Shown here: piece by piece, positions 1 to 10,251 of the stretch
Layout of the letters: each line of letters starts with the position of its first letter
Numbering within the stretch: the stretch's first letter is position 1
Source of the DNA: Ipomoea triloba
Lineage: Eukaryota; Streptophyta; Magnoliopsida; Solanales; Convolvulaceae
Direction of reading: 5' to 3'
Assembly: GCF_003576645.1 (NCBI RefSeq)
Contig: NC_044918.1
Coordinates: 24,767,526 to 24,831,525, forward strand
Length of the DNA: 64,000 nt
Made by a program: the position numbers and the translations under genes
The notes under the pieces: model-generated
Database searches by the model: none
The model's input: the letters and a program-made list of their open reading frames with translations, nothing else
Told to the model about the DNA's origin: nothing

Positions 1-255
1 ACCAAAAGCTATCGTTGAATCAACTTCGATGTAGAGCTGCTTCGGTCACCTTCTAGATGTATAGCAGTTTAAGCTTTGTAACTCTCTCAAACACTAAGAT
101 GTGTTCTCTCGCTATTTTGAATATCAGGATGATATTCCGGATTGAGCTCAGGCACTTGAACGTTTGAAATAGACACCTCTTAAGATTTTCAGAATGAACT
201 CACTTCTTCTGACCAAGACTTCCCCCTTTTTTTTTTAACTTGTGTCTTCACGTCC

Positions 256-264
256 TTTTTATAT
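256..264 (-). promoter_or_regulatory. LTR TATA box
   Basis: On the minus strand this reads ATATAAAAAG inside the LTR; the same site lies at about 13193-13202 in the right LTR. Its place makes 265-1082 the U3 (promoter/enhancer) part. Assigned by motif and position only. Confidence 0.5.
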
Positions 265-718
265 GAGAGTCAAGGAATAATTCCGTTGGAGGGATAATTA
301 TTCCGTTTGAAATTTGTCTCCCATGCTGTGTATGGGACTTGCATCCTTTCAGCATTTTTCATGGAGTGGTGGTCTTGTTACTTGAACCTTTTGTTCGGTA
401 GTGGATATTCCATAATCCACTTTCTTTAGTCCATGCTCCACTTGCTACTTTTGGTAAAAGTTACTCTTTTTAAATTCCCATTGATCCTCGTTTTAGGGAA
501 TAAGACTGACTTTGGATTAGTGCACCTTCTATCCGTTTGTTGTGGAATTCTGATGTGGCATCCACTTCTGGCACCTCCTTAATATTTTATCTCCATGATA
601 TTCTTCTTCTCCAAACTTTATTCATGCTTCCTGACCATCATTCAGCCTTTTGGAGAAATGTCGGTTTATCGAGACCAAGATTGATGTCTCGATTGTTTGA
701 TGTCTTGATCCCCATGTA

Positions 719-791
719 TCGAGAGATCTATCTCTCGAACTCTGCTTATGTCTCGAACTGGGTTGTTGTATCGAGAGGTCCTACCTCTCGA
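719..791. promoter_or_regulatory. Two U3 hairpins built on TCTCGA
   Basis: 719-738 pairs TCGAGAGAT with ATCTCTCGA around a 2-nt loop. 771-791 pairs TCGAGAGGT with ACCTCTCGA around a 3-nt loop. Both 9-bp stems are perfect, both repeat in the right LTR at 13681-13700 and 13733-13753, and further TCTCGA copies surround them. They lie upstream of the TATA box in transcription direction. Sireviruses are known for clustered palindromic motifs in the LTR; a regulatory role here is inference. Confidence 0.55.
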
Positions 792-1082
792 ACTATGCTT
801 ATGTCTCGAGACTTAGTTGATGTCTCGCAGACCCTTATTCCTCTAGTGTTGTCCCGTGCCTTCTTCTGATCTATCTATAGGATTACAACACGAGACATTC
901 TAAGATGTTCACACAAGTTTACCTTAAGCTTAAATATTTTCCGAGTTGAGCTCAAGTTACCCGGTTGTATTTTCGCTCTTAGTTTACTTGTCGAACTTAC
1001 ATTGATTCCTATCTTTCGAGACTTAGGGGTTTCTAAAATACATTTTGGTATCATCAAAACTTAATACATTATGTTCCTAACA

Positions 1083-1100
1083 ATTTCCCCCTTTTTGATG
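1083..1100 (-). other. Polypurine tract of the Sirevirus-like element
   Basis: Minus strand reads CATCAAAAAGGGGGAAAT directly before the LTR start TGTTAGG. A purine run abutting the 3' LTR is the expected plus-strand primer site, and it fixes the LTR boundary at 1082/1083. Confidence 0.75.
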
Positions 1101-1195
1101 ATGCCAACACTTATACTTACTCGTATGACTGATTAGCAAGAAAAGAACATTGATTTTATTTTCAGTGCATACGGTAAGTTTTACAAGCGAGCTAA

Positions 1196-2513
1196 TCTGC
1201 TAAAGCATGAAGTAAGAACTCACGCAACACCCCAGCAAAAGATATATATATATTAACAAAACGGGAATGTTTTACAAGACTTTAGCAGAAAATATAAAAT
1301 AGAAGAAGGCAAAAGAGATCAAGAACAATCAGAGATGATCAAGAAAGAGTTATGGACTACGAGAGCTTACTTCTTGTTTGCTAGAATCTTCTTGTTGATT
1401 GCTTCTCGTGTCTTGATGGGGTTTTTTGTGTCTACCAAACTCAGATAGTCATCTGTGACATGGAAGAATAGGTAGTTTCTGAAAGCCTCCCCAACAAACT
1501 CACCTTCAATTACTTCATTCTTCCACCAGTAGATACATTCTTCTGGAGACATGTTGCTGTGAAGAGACATTCCAACATATTTCACCAGATTGAAGATCTG
1601 ATGGACGAGACTTTGCTCGGTGTCTTCTCTATTTCCGAACTTGAAGGCGATCATCTTTTGTTCATCTTTTCTTTCTTTCTCTGTTTGTTGTTCTTGCCTT
1701 TTCCTTTTTCTTTCTCTGTCTTCTTCTCTTCGCTTCTCTAATTCTTTTGTGCGCTGAACCCTTAGATCCTCCTTCCTCTTGGCTTCCTCCACTGCCTTGC
1801 TTATTGTCTTTGGGACTTTTGGAGGAGGTCCAGCTGGTTCACTTGCTGCCCTTTTCTGCTAAAGCATGAAGTAAGAACTCACGCAACACCCCAGCAAAAG
1901 ATATATATATATTAACAAAACGGGAATGTTTTACAAGACTTTAGCAGAAAATATAAAATAGAAGAAGGCAAAAGAGATCAAGAACAATCAGAGATGATCA
2001 AGAAAGAGTTATGGACTACGAGAGCTTACTTCTTGTTTGCTAGAATCTTCTTGTTGATTGCTTCTCGTGTCTTGATGGGGTTTCTTGTGTCTACCAAGCT
2101 CAGATAGTCATCTGTGACATGGAAGAATAGATAGTTTCTGAAAGCCTCCCCAACAAATTCACCTTCAATTACTTCATTCTTCCACCAGTAGATACATTCT
2201 TCTGGAGACATGTTGCTATGAAGAGACATTCCAACATATTTCACCAGATTGAAGATCTGATGGACGAGACTTTGCTCGGTGTCTTCTCTATTTCCGAACT
2301 TGAAGGCGATCATCTTTTGTTCATCTTTTCTTTCTTTCTCTGTTTGTTGTTCTTGCCTTTTCCTTTTTCTTTCTCTGTCTTCTTCTCTTCGCTTCTCTAA
2401 TTCTTTTGTGCGCTGAACCCTTAGATCCTCCTTCCTCTTGGCTTCCTCCACTGCCTTGCTTATTGTCTTTGGGACTTTTGGAGGAGGTCCAGCTGGTTCA
2501 CTTGCTGCCCTTT
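1196..2513. repeat. 659-bp tandem duplication of the 3' end of the large ORF
   Basis: Sequence from about 1196-1854 recurs at 1855-2513 with offset 659 and only a handful of substitutions. The outer copy (1367-1792) is a 141-codon fragment repeating the C-terminus of the large ORF, cut off from it by the 3' flank of the inner copy. It is either a real tandem duplication or an assembly duplication; no N marks the junction. Confidence 0.85.
1367..1792 (-). pseudogene. Duplicated C-terminal fragment of the large downstream ORF
   Basis: A 141-codon open stretch nearly identical to the last 141 codons of the neighbouring 1158-codon ORF: a Glu/Arg/Lys-rich charged helix followed by a folded-looking tail. 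It arises from the 659-bp duplication and has no start region of its own; its first Met falls inside the parent protein, so it is a fragment and not an independent gene. Confidence 0.8.
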
Positions 2514-5502
2514 TCTTCTTGCTGATTGTTGATGTCCTTTCCTGAGTATTTTCCCCCTTGGTGGCATCATCTGTGCGGGAAAGGAGGGTGGACATGCCTT
2601 CGAAGAGTGCTTGAAGTTGGGCAGGCACTTGGTTCGACATATCATCGAGTAGTGCTTTGATTACGTCCTGTCGAAGCTCACTAGAATATTGGAAGGCTCG
2701 AAGCTCTGCTCGTATCTCAGCTAATTCAGCTCTCGCACTTGCAGCCTCTGCTCGAGCTACAGCAGCTTCATCTGCAGCTTTCCGTGCTGCATCCTCAGCC
2801 CATACTGCCTGTTCGAGAAGTTCTGCATGACGGCCTTGGGATTCACTTGTGCCAGCAGCAGGCATTGCAGCATTGCGAACAACAGCGAGTATCCTCTCGA
2901 GCTGAGCCATCTTCTGAGATTGATCAGCCATGAATTGACGCACTTCGCCAATGAAGACTTCTTCGGCCTGTTGATCATAGTCAGAAGTAGAAAAAGAGAA
3001 GTGAGAAGTACCTTTTATCGGAGGGGACTTGGGTGCTTCCAGATTTCCACCCATAACTTGCAGTTGCGAGTCCACCTCTCGATTGAGTGTCTGAGGGGTC
3101 GCAGGGACACTGGGTTCAGAGCGCGAAGGTAGCTCCATGTCAGGCGCTTCCCGGTTTCCACCTGAGAGATGGATCACTTCTTGCTCTTCACCTCTCGAAC
3201 CTGGAGCCTCAGCTTCAGCGACTGTTGAGATTGGATCAGCCAGGGAGGGTTCTTCGGTATTGGACGCTTCCCGGTTTCCATCTAAGAGAAGTTCTCCCTC
3301 AGCGTCACCTCTCGAACCAGTGCTGGGAACTTGGTCATCTGCTGGTGGGGTTGGAGATGAAGTGTCGACAGGTGCTTCCCTGTTTCCACCTTCGATGGTC
3401 GCATCGTCCTCCTCAGTACCTCTCGAACCAGCAGGACTTGGGACATTTTGCTCTCGTTGCTCATCAGATTGTACCTCAGCTTGCTTAGGTGAGTCAGGAA
3501 TCACTATGGTTTCAGGAGCAGCTGGTGCACTCCACCTTTCTCTTTCCGTATCGATGGGAAATCCTGGGAGTTGGAGCAACGGTGTTTCACCCTCTCGAAT
3601 TGTCTGTGCTTCATCGGTGTCATTCGAGGGTGTGGACTCAGGTGCTAGCAGCAGTATGACTGAGCTGGGTGCCACCTCAAGTGCTTCAGAGGTCTCGGAT
3701 TCACCTCTCGAAGCTGCTACCTGTTCGTCCAGAGCAGAAAAATTTAATTGGGATAAGGGGATTGCGGCTGTTGGTATTGGATTCTCAGAATCATCTCGAG
3801 CAATCCCAGAGGTCTCTCCTGGACCTCTCGTATCCTCTACTTGATGTCCCAAGGATAATGCAGTGGCGAGCCTGATATCTTTTTGAAATTGAGCTTCTAA
3901 TTCAGGATCCACTACAGGCTCGGCTTCAGCTTCTTGCGCATCAACAGCTATGCCCTTTCCCTTGTCAGATCGACCAAGATTTCTCCTGGTTACGTGCATC
4001 TCATGGGCAAGATTCAGAAGTTCACTGGCTGGGAGTTCAGTGAGGTTCAACCAGTTCAACGCGAACATCTCCTCAGCCTCCATATCTGCTGCTTGTGCAA
4101 TCAGTTGATCAAAAGGGCCTGTTCTCCAGTTTATCCATCGAAGAACCCTGGAGAAGTCAGAGGCATCTTCACCACGGCGATCTAACTGAGTAGTAGCATC
4201 ATCATTAAAGTCATGAGATCCAGCAGATAGGATTTCTGTTGCCGATGCAGCTTCCACTGTTACCTCTCGAACCACCTCTCGTGGTTCCTCAACTTCTGTC
4301 TGTACTGGATCACTGATCCCAGTACCTTCAATCTCTCGAACCTCCTCTCGAGGCTCGACAACAGACTCATCAGCACAGCCAGCACCATCATCATTCAGAG
4401 CAACAAACATTTCGTCTGAGATGGATCGGATAGGGGGCACTCTCTCAACCTTAGCGGCCAGTGTAGCATGAGGTTCCCCCTGGGCCTGTACCCTGTCTTC
4501 GAATGGTACTTGGATAGCTGAGGGTGTTACCTCTCGAATCTGAGTGATGGCGATGTTTTTGGCTTTCTTAGCCCTTTTTGGCAAGGCAACCCTCTTGACC
4601 AGGGTATCCAGAGGCTCATCATCAGATTCCTTCTCCTTGGCTGGGGCTTTCCTTTTGCCCCTTCCCTTAGGCTTCGAGGGAGAAGGTGCACCCTTAACAC
4701 CTTTAGCCTTTGGAGCTTGAGATTTCGTCCTACCCATATAGGTATTCCGATGAATCTCTCGCCCTTCCCTCAGTTCTAAGCCCTTCAAACTTAGAAGATA
4801 TTGAACAACAAAACCGAAACCAACCTTTTTACTGATCGTCAGGTTGGTGTTGGAGACTGAGCTTTGCACCTGCTGCTGAAGAAAATTGAAGATGATATGT
4901 GCCCAGTCCATTTTGTTGTTGTTCCAGATGGCGTGGAGGATTTTGAGAATGTCCAGATTGATTTCGTCAGTTCCAGACACCTTGCCGAGCACGAATTTCA
5001 TTATAAGGTCGGCAGCAAGAGCAAACCTCTCCTTTAGGTGGAACTTGCGGAGGGCAGAGGATGCTCTGGGCGGTGCAGTCTCTAGTCGGATTTTATTCCA
5101 AAAATCTTGCTTGTCCAGGTCGTAATCCGAGAGGTGCTGGACTGCTTCCTCCGACGTCGCGAAGTCGAATGCCGCTCTGAGGTCACCAACAGAGGTTGTG
5201 ATATCAATTTCATTGAACCGACTCTCTATTTTGCCCTTCGTGACCTTGGCATTCGCGAACCATTCAGTAAAGTCGAGTTCATGAATGGTTTGGTAGTCGT
5301 GCGTCATGTATTTCATTAGTCCTGCCTTCTCAAACTTCTTCAGGACTTTCTCTGCCATCTTTGGATTTGACGAGTGGGTGATGAAGCCGTTTTTGTCAAG
5401 GATACTCCCCGCCTTGACTTGTTTGATCTGAGTGCGAATGTGTCGCAACTCCCTCTGATATGCGACGGAAGATGAGGTTGATGTGGAGGATTCGGACGCC
5501 AT
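2026..5502 (-). CDS. Large ORF downstream of pol (position of the Sirevirus envelope-like gene)
   Basis: 1158 codons, uninterrupted. Residues 1-270 look globular and resemble the N-terminal domain of proteins annotated in plants as putative plant transposon protein. Residues about 270-320 are Lys/Arg/Pro-rich with NLS-like clusters (GKRKAP, PKRAKKAK). About 320-870 is acidic, low complexity and rich in repeated GSRG, GNREAP and REV blocks. About 890-960 is an Ala/Glu/Arg coiled coil. Residues 1010-1070 are a highly charged helix, followed by a conserved tail. I see no signal peptide or clear transmembrane segment, so a membrane envelope role is not supported; nuclear or structural roles fit the composition better. 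The gene lies between RNase H and the 3' LTR. Function is unknown. Confidence 0.75.
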   Translation of the reverse strand: MASESSTSTSSSVAYQRELRHIRTQIKQVKAGSILDKNGFITHSSNPKMAEKVLKKFEKAGLMKYMTHDYQTIHELDFTEWFANAKVTKGKIESRFNEIDITTSVGDLRAAFDFATSEEAVQHLSDYDLDKQDFWNKIRLETAPPRASSALRKFHLKERFALAADLIMKFVLGKVSGTDEINLDILKILHAIWNNNKMDWAHIIFNFLQQQVQSSVSNTNLTISKKVGFGFVVQYLLSLKGLELREGREIHRNTYMGRTKSQAPKAKGVKGAPSPSKPKGRGKRKAPAKEKESDDEPLDTLVKRVALPKRAKKAKNIAITQIREVTPSAIQVPFEDRVQAQGEPHATLAAKVERVPPIRSISDEMFVALNDDGAGCADESVVEPREEVREIEGTGISDPVQTEVEEPREVVREVTVEAASATEILSAGSHDFNDDATTQLDRRGEDASDFSRVLRWINWRTGPFDQLIAQAADMEAEEMFALNWLNLTELPASELLNLAHEMHVTRRNLGRSDKGKGIAVDAQEAEAEPVVDPELEAQFQKDIRLATALSLGHQVEDTRGPGETSGIARDDSENPIPTAAIPLSQLNFSALDEQVAASRGESETSEALEVAPSSVILLLAPESTPSNDTDEAQTIREGETPLLQLPGFPIDTERERWSAPAAPETIVIPDSPKQAEVQSDEQREQNVPSPAGSRGTEEDDATIEGGNREAPVDTSSPTPPADDQVPSTGSRGDAEGELLLDGNREASNTEEPSLADPISTVAEAEAPGSRGEEQEVIHLSGGNREAPDMELPSRSEPSVPATPQTLNREVDSQLQVMGGNLEAPKSPPIKGTSHFSFSTSDYDQQAEEVFIGEVRQFMADQSQKMAQLERILAVVRNAAMPAAGTSESQGRHAELLEQAVWAEDAARKAADEAAVARAEAASARAELAEIRAELRAFQYSSELRQDVIKALLDDMSNQVPAQLQALFEGMSTLLSRTDDATKGENTQERTSTISKKKRAASEPAGPPPKVPKTISKAVEEAKRKEDLRVQRTKELEKRREEDRERKRKRQEQQTEKERKDEQKMIAFKFGNREDTEQSLVHQIFNLVKYVGMSLHSNMSPEECIYWWKNEVIEGEFVGEAFRNYLFFHVTDDYLSLVDTRNPIKTREAINKKILANKK

Positions 5503-6385
5503 AGATGACAGATTTGAGGTTTTGGAGGGAATGTGTACAGTGTTTAGGATTTGGGGGTTTTGGGTATTCGGTTTGAGCTTGAATCCGGGTAAGGAAGAAG
5601 AATTTGGCTTTTATATCATGTGGATTCGGGTTGGATATATGGGTAGGGTTGAGAGCTTGACCCGAAAAAGTGATCCCGGTTAATTTAAAAGAATTTAAAG
5701 ATCAGAAATACCCTTTATAACGGTTATGTATGTAAGATATGGTAAGGGTATTTTGGTAATATATAATACGGTTTTGGATAGTGGGATATAAAGAGATGAT
5801 ATTTATATAAGCATGCTCCCACTTATCAAGATAATGCCTTTAAGAGCGGAAAACCGTCATTAACCGAAGACCACGTGGCTAACATTAATGCTCAAAGTTA
5901 GCCATTCCACATATATCCGTTGAGCTCATTAGTTTTACCTCTCGAAGGTAAACTCTCGACTTTGCTAGTTTAAGGATCTTCCCCCTGAGTGATTGATCCC
6001 TAAACCTCCTTATTCCTCCATCTAAGCATTCCTGTGGTTAAGGATCTTCCCCCTGAGTGATTGATCCCTAACCCTCCTTATTCCTCCATTTAGAGATACG
6101 TAGATAGTCAGTTTGATATCTTTCGAAGTGATCTCTCGAACTACCCTTCTTCGAGACATAACACAAAAAGGCAAACTGAACATGTACCTCTCAAACTACC
6201 TTTCGAACACAGATTGCGATACGGAGACAAGATTGATTCATCAAAAGATATCACTTGGAACATTTTCTTAAGTTCATTTAGTGATTTTCGAAAACATTAC
6301 ATATGAATCAATATCCTATTAGATTCCATAGAAACTTTTGTTTGGCCTTGGATAGCCTAATAGGAATCTATCGTTAGAACAGGAA
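5503..6385. other. Non-coding spacer between the two 3' ORFs, with a 68-bp tandem repeat
   Basis: No convincing coding sequence. A segment beginning TAAGGATCTTCCCCCTGAGT is present at 5971 and again at 6039 (period 68). CTCTCGAA-type motifs occur at about 5939, 5953 and 6136. AT-rich sequence at 5690-5830 may hold the leader of the large ORF; I could not place a promoter. Confidence 0.6.
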
Positions 6386-6796
6386 CTAGCCATCTAAAGT
6401 CCTATTTCTCCTAATAACAGAACTAGAGGTGGTTACTCCCCTTCTTGTTCTTCTCTCCGCTGCTGCCTTCCTCACAGGCTTCATCTCCCTTTCCCTTGGT
6501 TCTCCATTTGGTTGAGGGAGGTCCTTTTCCAGAGAATGTGCAGCGGTAGGAGTCCCACTTGTGCAAGACTCTCCTCCTGACTCCAGTATCCCATCGTTGT
6601 GGATCTCCTCGCATTTGGGGATCCATTCACCTTGGATGGGAATAGGATGCTTGCTTGGATTATCAGGAAGCTCCGTAAACTGTTCACCCTTCGTTGATTC
6701 TGGATAGTTCTCTCCTTGAAAGTCTTTGGATTTCGTTGCTGATTTTCTCCCTCTATACCAGAACGGTACATCGTCTTTTCCTTTCTTCTTCTCCAT
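6386..6796 (-). CDS. Small ORF of unknown function between pol and the large ORF
   Basis: 136 codons, strongly hydrophilic. It begins with a Lys-rich stretch (MEKKKGKDD), is Pro/Glu/Ser-rich in the middle and ends in an Arg-rich tail (ERRTRRG, RRNRTLDG). No known domain recognised. It sits 200 bp downstream of the pol stop on the same strand. It could be a real accessory ORF, a 5' exon for the large ORF, or chance. Confidence 0.4.
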   Translation of the reverse strand: MEKKKGKDDVPFWYRGRKSATKSKDFQGENYPESTKGEQFTELPDNPSKHPIPIQGEWIPKCEEIHNDGILESGGESCTSGTPTAAHSLEKDLPQPNGEPREREMKPVRKAAAERRTRRGVTTSSSVIRRNRTLDG

Positions 6797-6995
6797 GAAG
6801 AAGTCGATGACATAAACTGATGAGAAAACCCTTCTATTTATAGCCCAAAAAGGTTACCACTGTTAAGTCACGGGATGCCATATGAATGACCATTCAATGC
6901 TGTGTAACTCCAAAGCTGCCATAAAGTTGATGAAACCGCCCCTCACATGCGAAACAGTTCATGGCACTAAATACAAGAAGATAAGATTTGATCAT

Positions 6996-9900
6996 TCATC
7001 CCAATTCTATCATTCCCAATTCTAACCTTAGTTGAGAGAATCTATTTTCACATAACGCTTTTGTGAAAATATCTGCTAGTTGCTCCTCCGTTGCAACGTA
7101 TTCCAAAGTTATATCCTTTTTCTCAACATGGTCTCGGATGAAGTGATACTTGATATCAATGTGTTTTGTTCTTGAATGTAACACTGGATTCTGAGTGATA
7201 GCTATACCACTTGTGTTGTCACACATGATCTTAACTTCTTTACATTCAACACCATAATCCAGTAGTTGTTGCTTCATCCATAAAACCTGAGCACAGCAAC
7301 TTCCAGCTGCTACATATTCTGCCTCAGCGGTGCTTGTAGCTATCGAATGCTGTTTCTTGCTAAACCATGAGACAAGTCTTCCACCTAGAAACTGACATGT
7401 CCCTGATGTGCTCTTTCGATCTATTTTACAACCGGCAAAGTCCGCATCTGAATAACCCATAAGTTCGAAAGATCCACCTCTCGAATACCAAAGTCCAACA
7501 CTTTGCGTACCTTTGAGATATCTAAGGATCTTTTTAGATGCATTTAAGTAACTTTCCTTAGGACTTGCCTGAAATCTAGCACATACACCTACTGCAAAGG
7601 ATATATCTGGTCTACTAGCAGTTAAATAAAGAAGAGATCCGATGATACCTCGATATGTAGTTTGATCGACCTCTCGACCTTCACTGTCGACTTCGATACG
7701 TAGAGAGGTTCCCATGGGTACTTTGACTGAGGATTTCCCTTCTATGTTGTATTTTCTGAGCAGATCCTTGGTGTATTTCTCCTGATTGATGAAGATACCT
7801 TCCTTAAGCTGTCTCACTTGTAATCCAAGGAAGTAGTTGAGTTCTCCCATCATGCTCATCTCGAACTTCCCTTTCATCAACCTGGAGAACTTCTCGCACA
7901 AGTCTGGATTGGTGCTTCCAAAAATGATATCGTCCACATAGATTTGCACCAATAAGATGTGATCCTCATCCTTAATTCTAAACAGTGTTTTGTCCACTAG
8001 GCCTTTGGTGAACCCACACTGAAGTAGAAAAGAGGATAGGGTATCATACCAAGCTCTCGGAGCTTGTTTTAAGCCGTAAAGTGCCTTCTTCAATTTGTAT
8101 ACTTTGTCAGCTCCCACGTCCTTCAAGAAACCCGGAGGTTGTTCAACGTACACCTCTTCTTCGAGAAGTCCGTTCAGAAAAGCGCTCTTGACATCCATTT
8201 GATATACTTTAAAGTCTTTGAAGGCGGCATATGCGAGAAAGATGCGTATAGCTTCGAGACGTGCCACTGGAGCGAACGTTTCATCAAAATCTATTCCTTC
8301 CTCCTGACAATAGCCTTTGGCAACAAGTCTGGCCTTGTTCCTAACAATAACTCCATCCTCATTCATCTTGTTTCTGAAAACCCACTTTGTACCAATGACA
8401 TTCTGATGATGAGGTCTCGGAACTAGTTCCCAAACATCGTTCCGTTCAAACTGATGAAGTTCCTCTTGCATGGCTTGTACCCAATCTGGATCACATAGAG
8501 CCTCATCGATCACCTTAGGCTCAATTTGAGATAGAAAGCAAGCAAACATGCTTTCTCTGTATGCTGATCTGGTCCGAACTCTGTCACGTACATCTCCAAT
8601 CACTTGATCAGCAGGGTGACTTCTCAGCCATCTTAGGTCGTGTTGTGGCTCCTCAGTTGACACTTCCGTTGAAGGTTGGGATGTGGGTTGAGCATCTATG
8701 ATCTGGATCGGATCAACTGAGTCAGGAGCTTTCTTCTTGGTAGGCTCTTCATCATCTGATTCTGACGGGAGTTCCGCTACGTCTCGAACTATCGGTTTCT
8801 TCCCATCGAGAGGTGAGTCTAATCTCTCGATTGACTCCGACTTAGCTTCCTCAGCTGCTTCCATTGACTTTGATGGTTGATCTGTTGATGCTCTATCATC
8901 AAAAGAGACATGTATGGATTCTTCAACCACCAACCTACGCTTGTTGAAGACTCTGAAAGCTTTACTGGTTGATGAGTATCCCAGAAATACTCCATCATCT
9001 GCCTTTTCATCAAAAGTTCTTAGCTGAGTCTTCCCATTGTTGTGGACATAGCATTTGCACCCGAATGTGTGGAAGTAGCTTACATTCGGTTTCCTTCCAT
9101 TCCACAACTCATATGGAGTCTTTCCAACTCCTTTCACGATCAAGGACCGATTTTGGGTATAGCACGCTGTGTTGATTGCTTCTGCCCAAAATCCTTGAGA
9201 TATGTTAGCTTGCGAGAGCATGGTCCTTGCGGCTTCCTTGAGAGTTCTGTTCCTTCTTTCAGCAACTCCGTTCTGTTGAGGCGTTCGAGCAGCTGACAAC
9301 TGATGATGAATACCGTTTTCGTTGCAGTAGCTCTCGATAACTTGATTAACGAACTCTCCACCTTGATCTGACCGAATCTTTAGTATCGAGACATCCTTTT
9401 CAATTTGAACCTGCTTCAGAAGGTTTGGTAAGGCAACTTTTGTCTCGCTTTTCTTGGTTAAGAACACGGTCCAGGTGAATCTTGTGTAGTCATCTACTAC
9501 CACAAGAGTGTACTTTCTTCCTCTCATACTGGGTGGGTCTATTGGGCCAAATAAGTCCATATGGAGAAGACTTAGTGGTCTAGTAGATGATGTCTCGGCT
9601 TTGGTTTTTAAAGAGAATTTGGTCTGTTTACAACGTTGACATGCCTCACAAATCTTGTCTTTTCGAAACGTAACTTTGGGCAGTCCTTCCACAAGGTTCC
9701 TCTTAGTAAGCTTGTTGATAGTTTTGAAGTTCAGATGGCTAAGCTTACTGTGCCAATTCCAGCATAAGTCTTCCTTGCTCCTTGCCAGCATACATAGGGA
9801 TGGTTTGGCAGATCTCCAATCCACTATGTACATGGTTCCTTTCCTTGCTGCTTCCAGGACGACTTCGAGAGATTCCTCTTGTATGATTTGGCACTTGCCT

Positions 9901-10043
9901 TTGGTGAAGATTACTCTGTAGCCCTTGTCACAGAACTGGCTTGTGCTAAGGAGGTTGAATTTGAGCCCCTCAACGTAGGATACTCCCTTGATCACCAATT
10001 CATTTTTATGAACTTCACCAACAGCCTTATCGAAAGGTCGCCT
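6996..10043 (-). pseudogene. Copia pol: integrase, reverse transcriptase, RNase H; lacks protease and gag
   Basis: Open for 1000 codons from the first Met at 9998, and open upstream to about 10043 where homology ends abruptly. Domains in order from that Met: GAG-pre-integrase zinc site (H83, H88, C117, C120); integrase core with D148 (HMDLFGPI), D211 (SDQGGEF) and E247 ([10 protein letters not shown]); RT with RLVAKGY, the [10 protein letters not shown] block and YVDD near residue 685; RNase H with [16 protein letters not shown] and CDN. The tail [13 protein letters not shown] and LELGMI is typical of Sireviruses. All catalytic residues are present, but the 5' part (gag, protease) is lost, so it cannot be a complete polyprotein. 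Confidence 0.88.
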
Positions 10044-10251
10044 TAAGGTTCACTTAACGGTTCGACTAACTAAAACACTTAACGGAAAACTCGGAAAGCA
10101 CTTAGACCACGCAACAAAAGATTAAACTCGGGGGTTACCTTCTTCAAGCCCACTCGCCTCGGCTTGGGTGCGGCATCACAAAGATCTTCTTCTGCTGCGG
10201 CCTAGCCTGCTGCTCTTGGCCTCCACCTGGCCGGCTACCCCGCTACCTGTT
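10044..10251. other. Unplaced block between the two pol copies
   Basis: About 210 bp that match neither pol copy nor the LTRs. It is GC-richer than its surroundings. On the minus strand a stretch near 10150-10245 reads Gln/Arg/Pro-rich, like a gag tail, but I could not assign it. It marks a rearrangement breakpoint or a join. Confidence 0.5.

Larger units (their letters stand above)
1..1082 (-). repeat. Left (3') LTR of the Sirevirus-like element, partial
   Basis: Near-identical over long stretches to 12960-14044, especially after position 360. The inner edge is sharp: the shared sequence stops at ...CCTAACA (1082), the CA terminus, directly followed by a polypurine tract. The LTR continues left beyond the window. 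Against the right copy there are small substitutions and a roughly 20-bp length difference near 190-240, so the two LTRs are not recent perfect twins. Confidence 0.85.

Noticed and set aside
3137..3844. 235-codon plus-strand open frame opposite the large Sirevirus ORF
   Set aside because: Serine-rich antisense shadow of repetitive coding DNA; no domain, no supporting signals.
2026..5502. Envelope glycoprotein call for the large ORF
   Set aside because: Position fits, but no signal peptide, transmembrane helix or glycoprotein-like cysteine pattern is visible.
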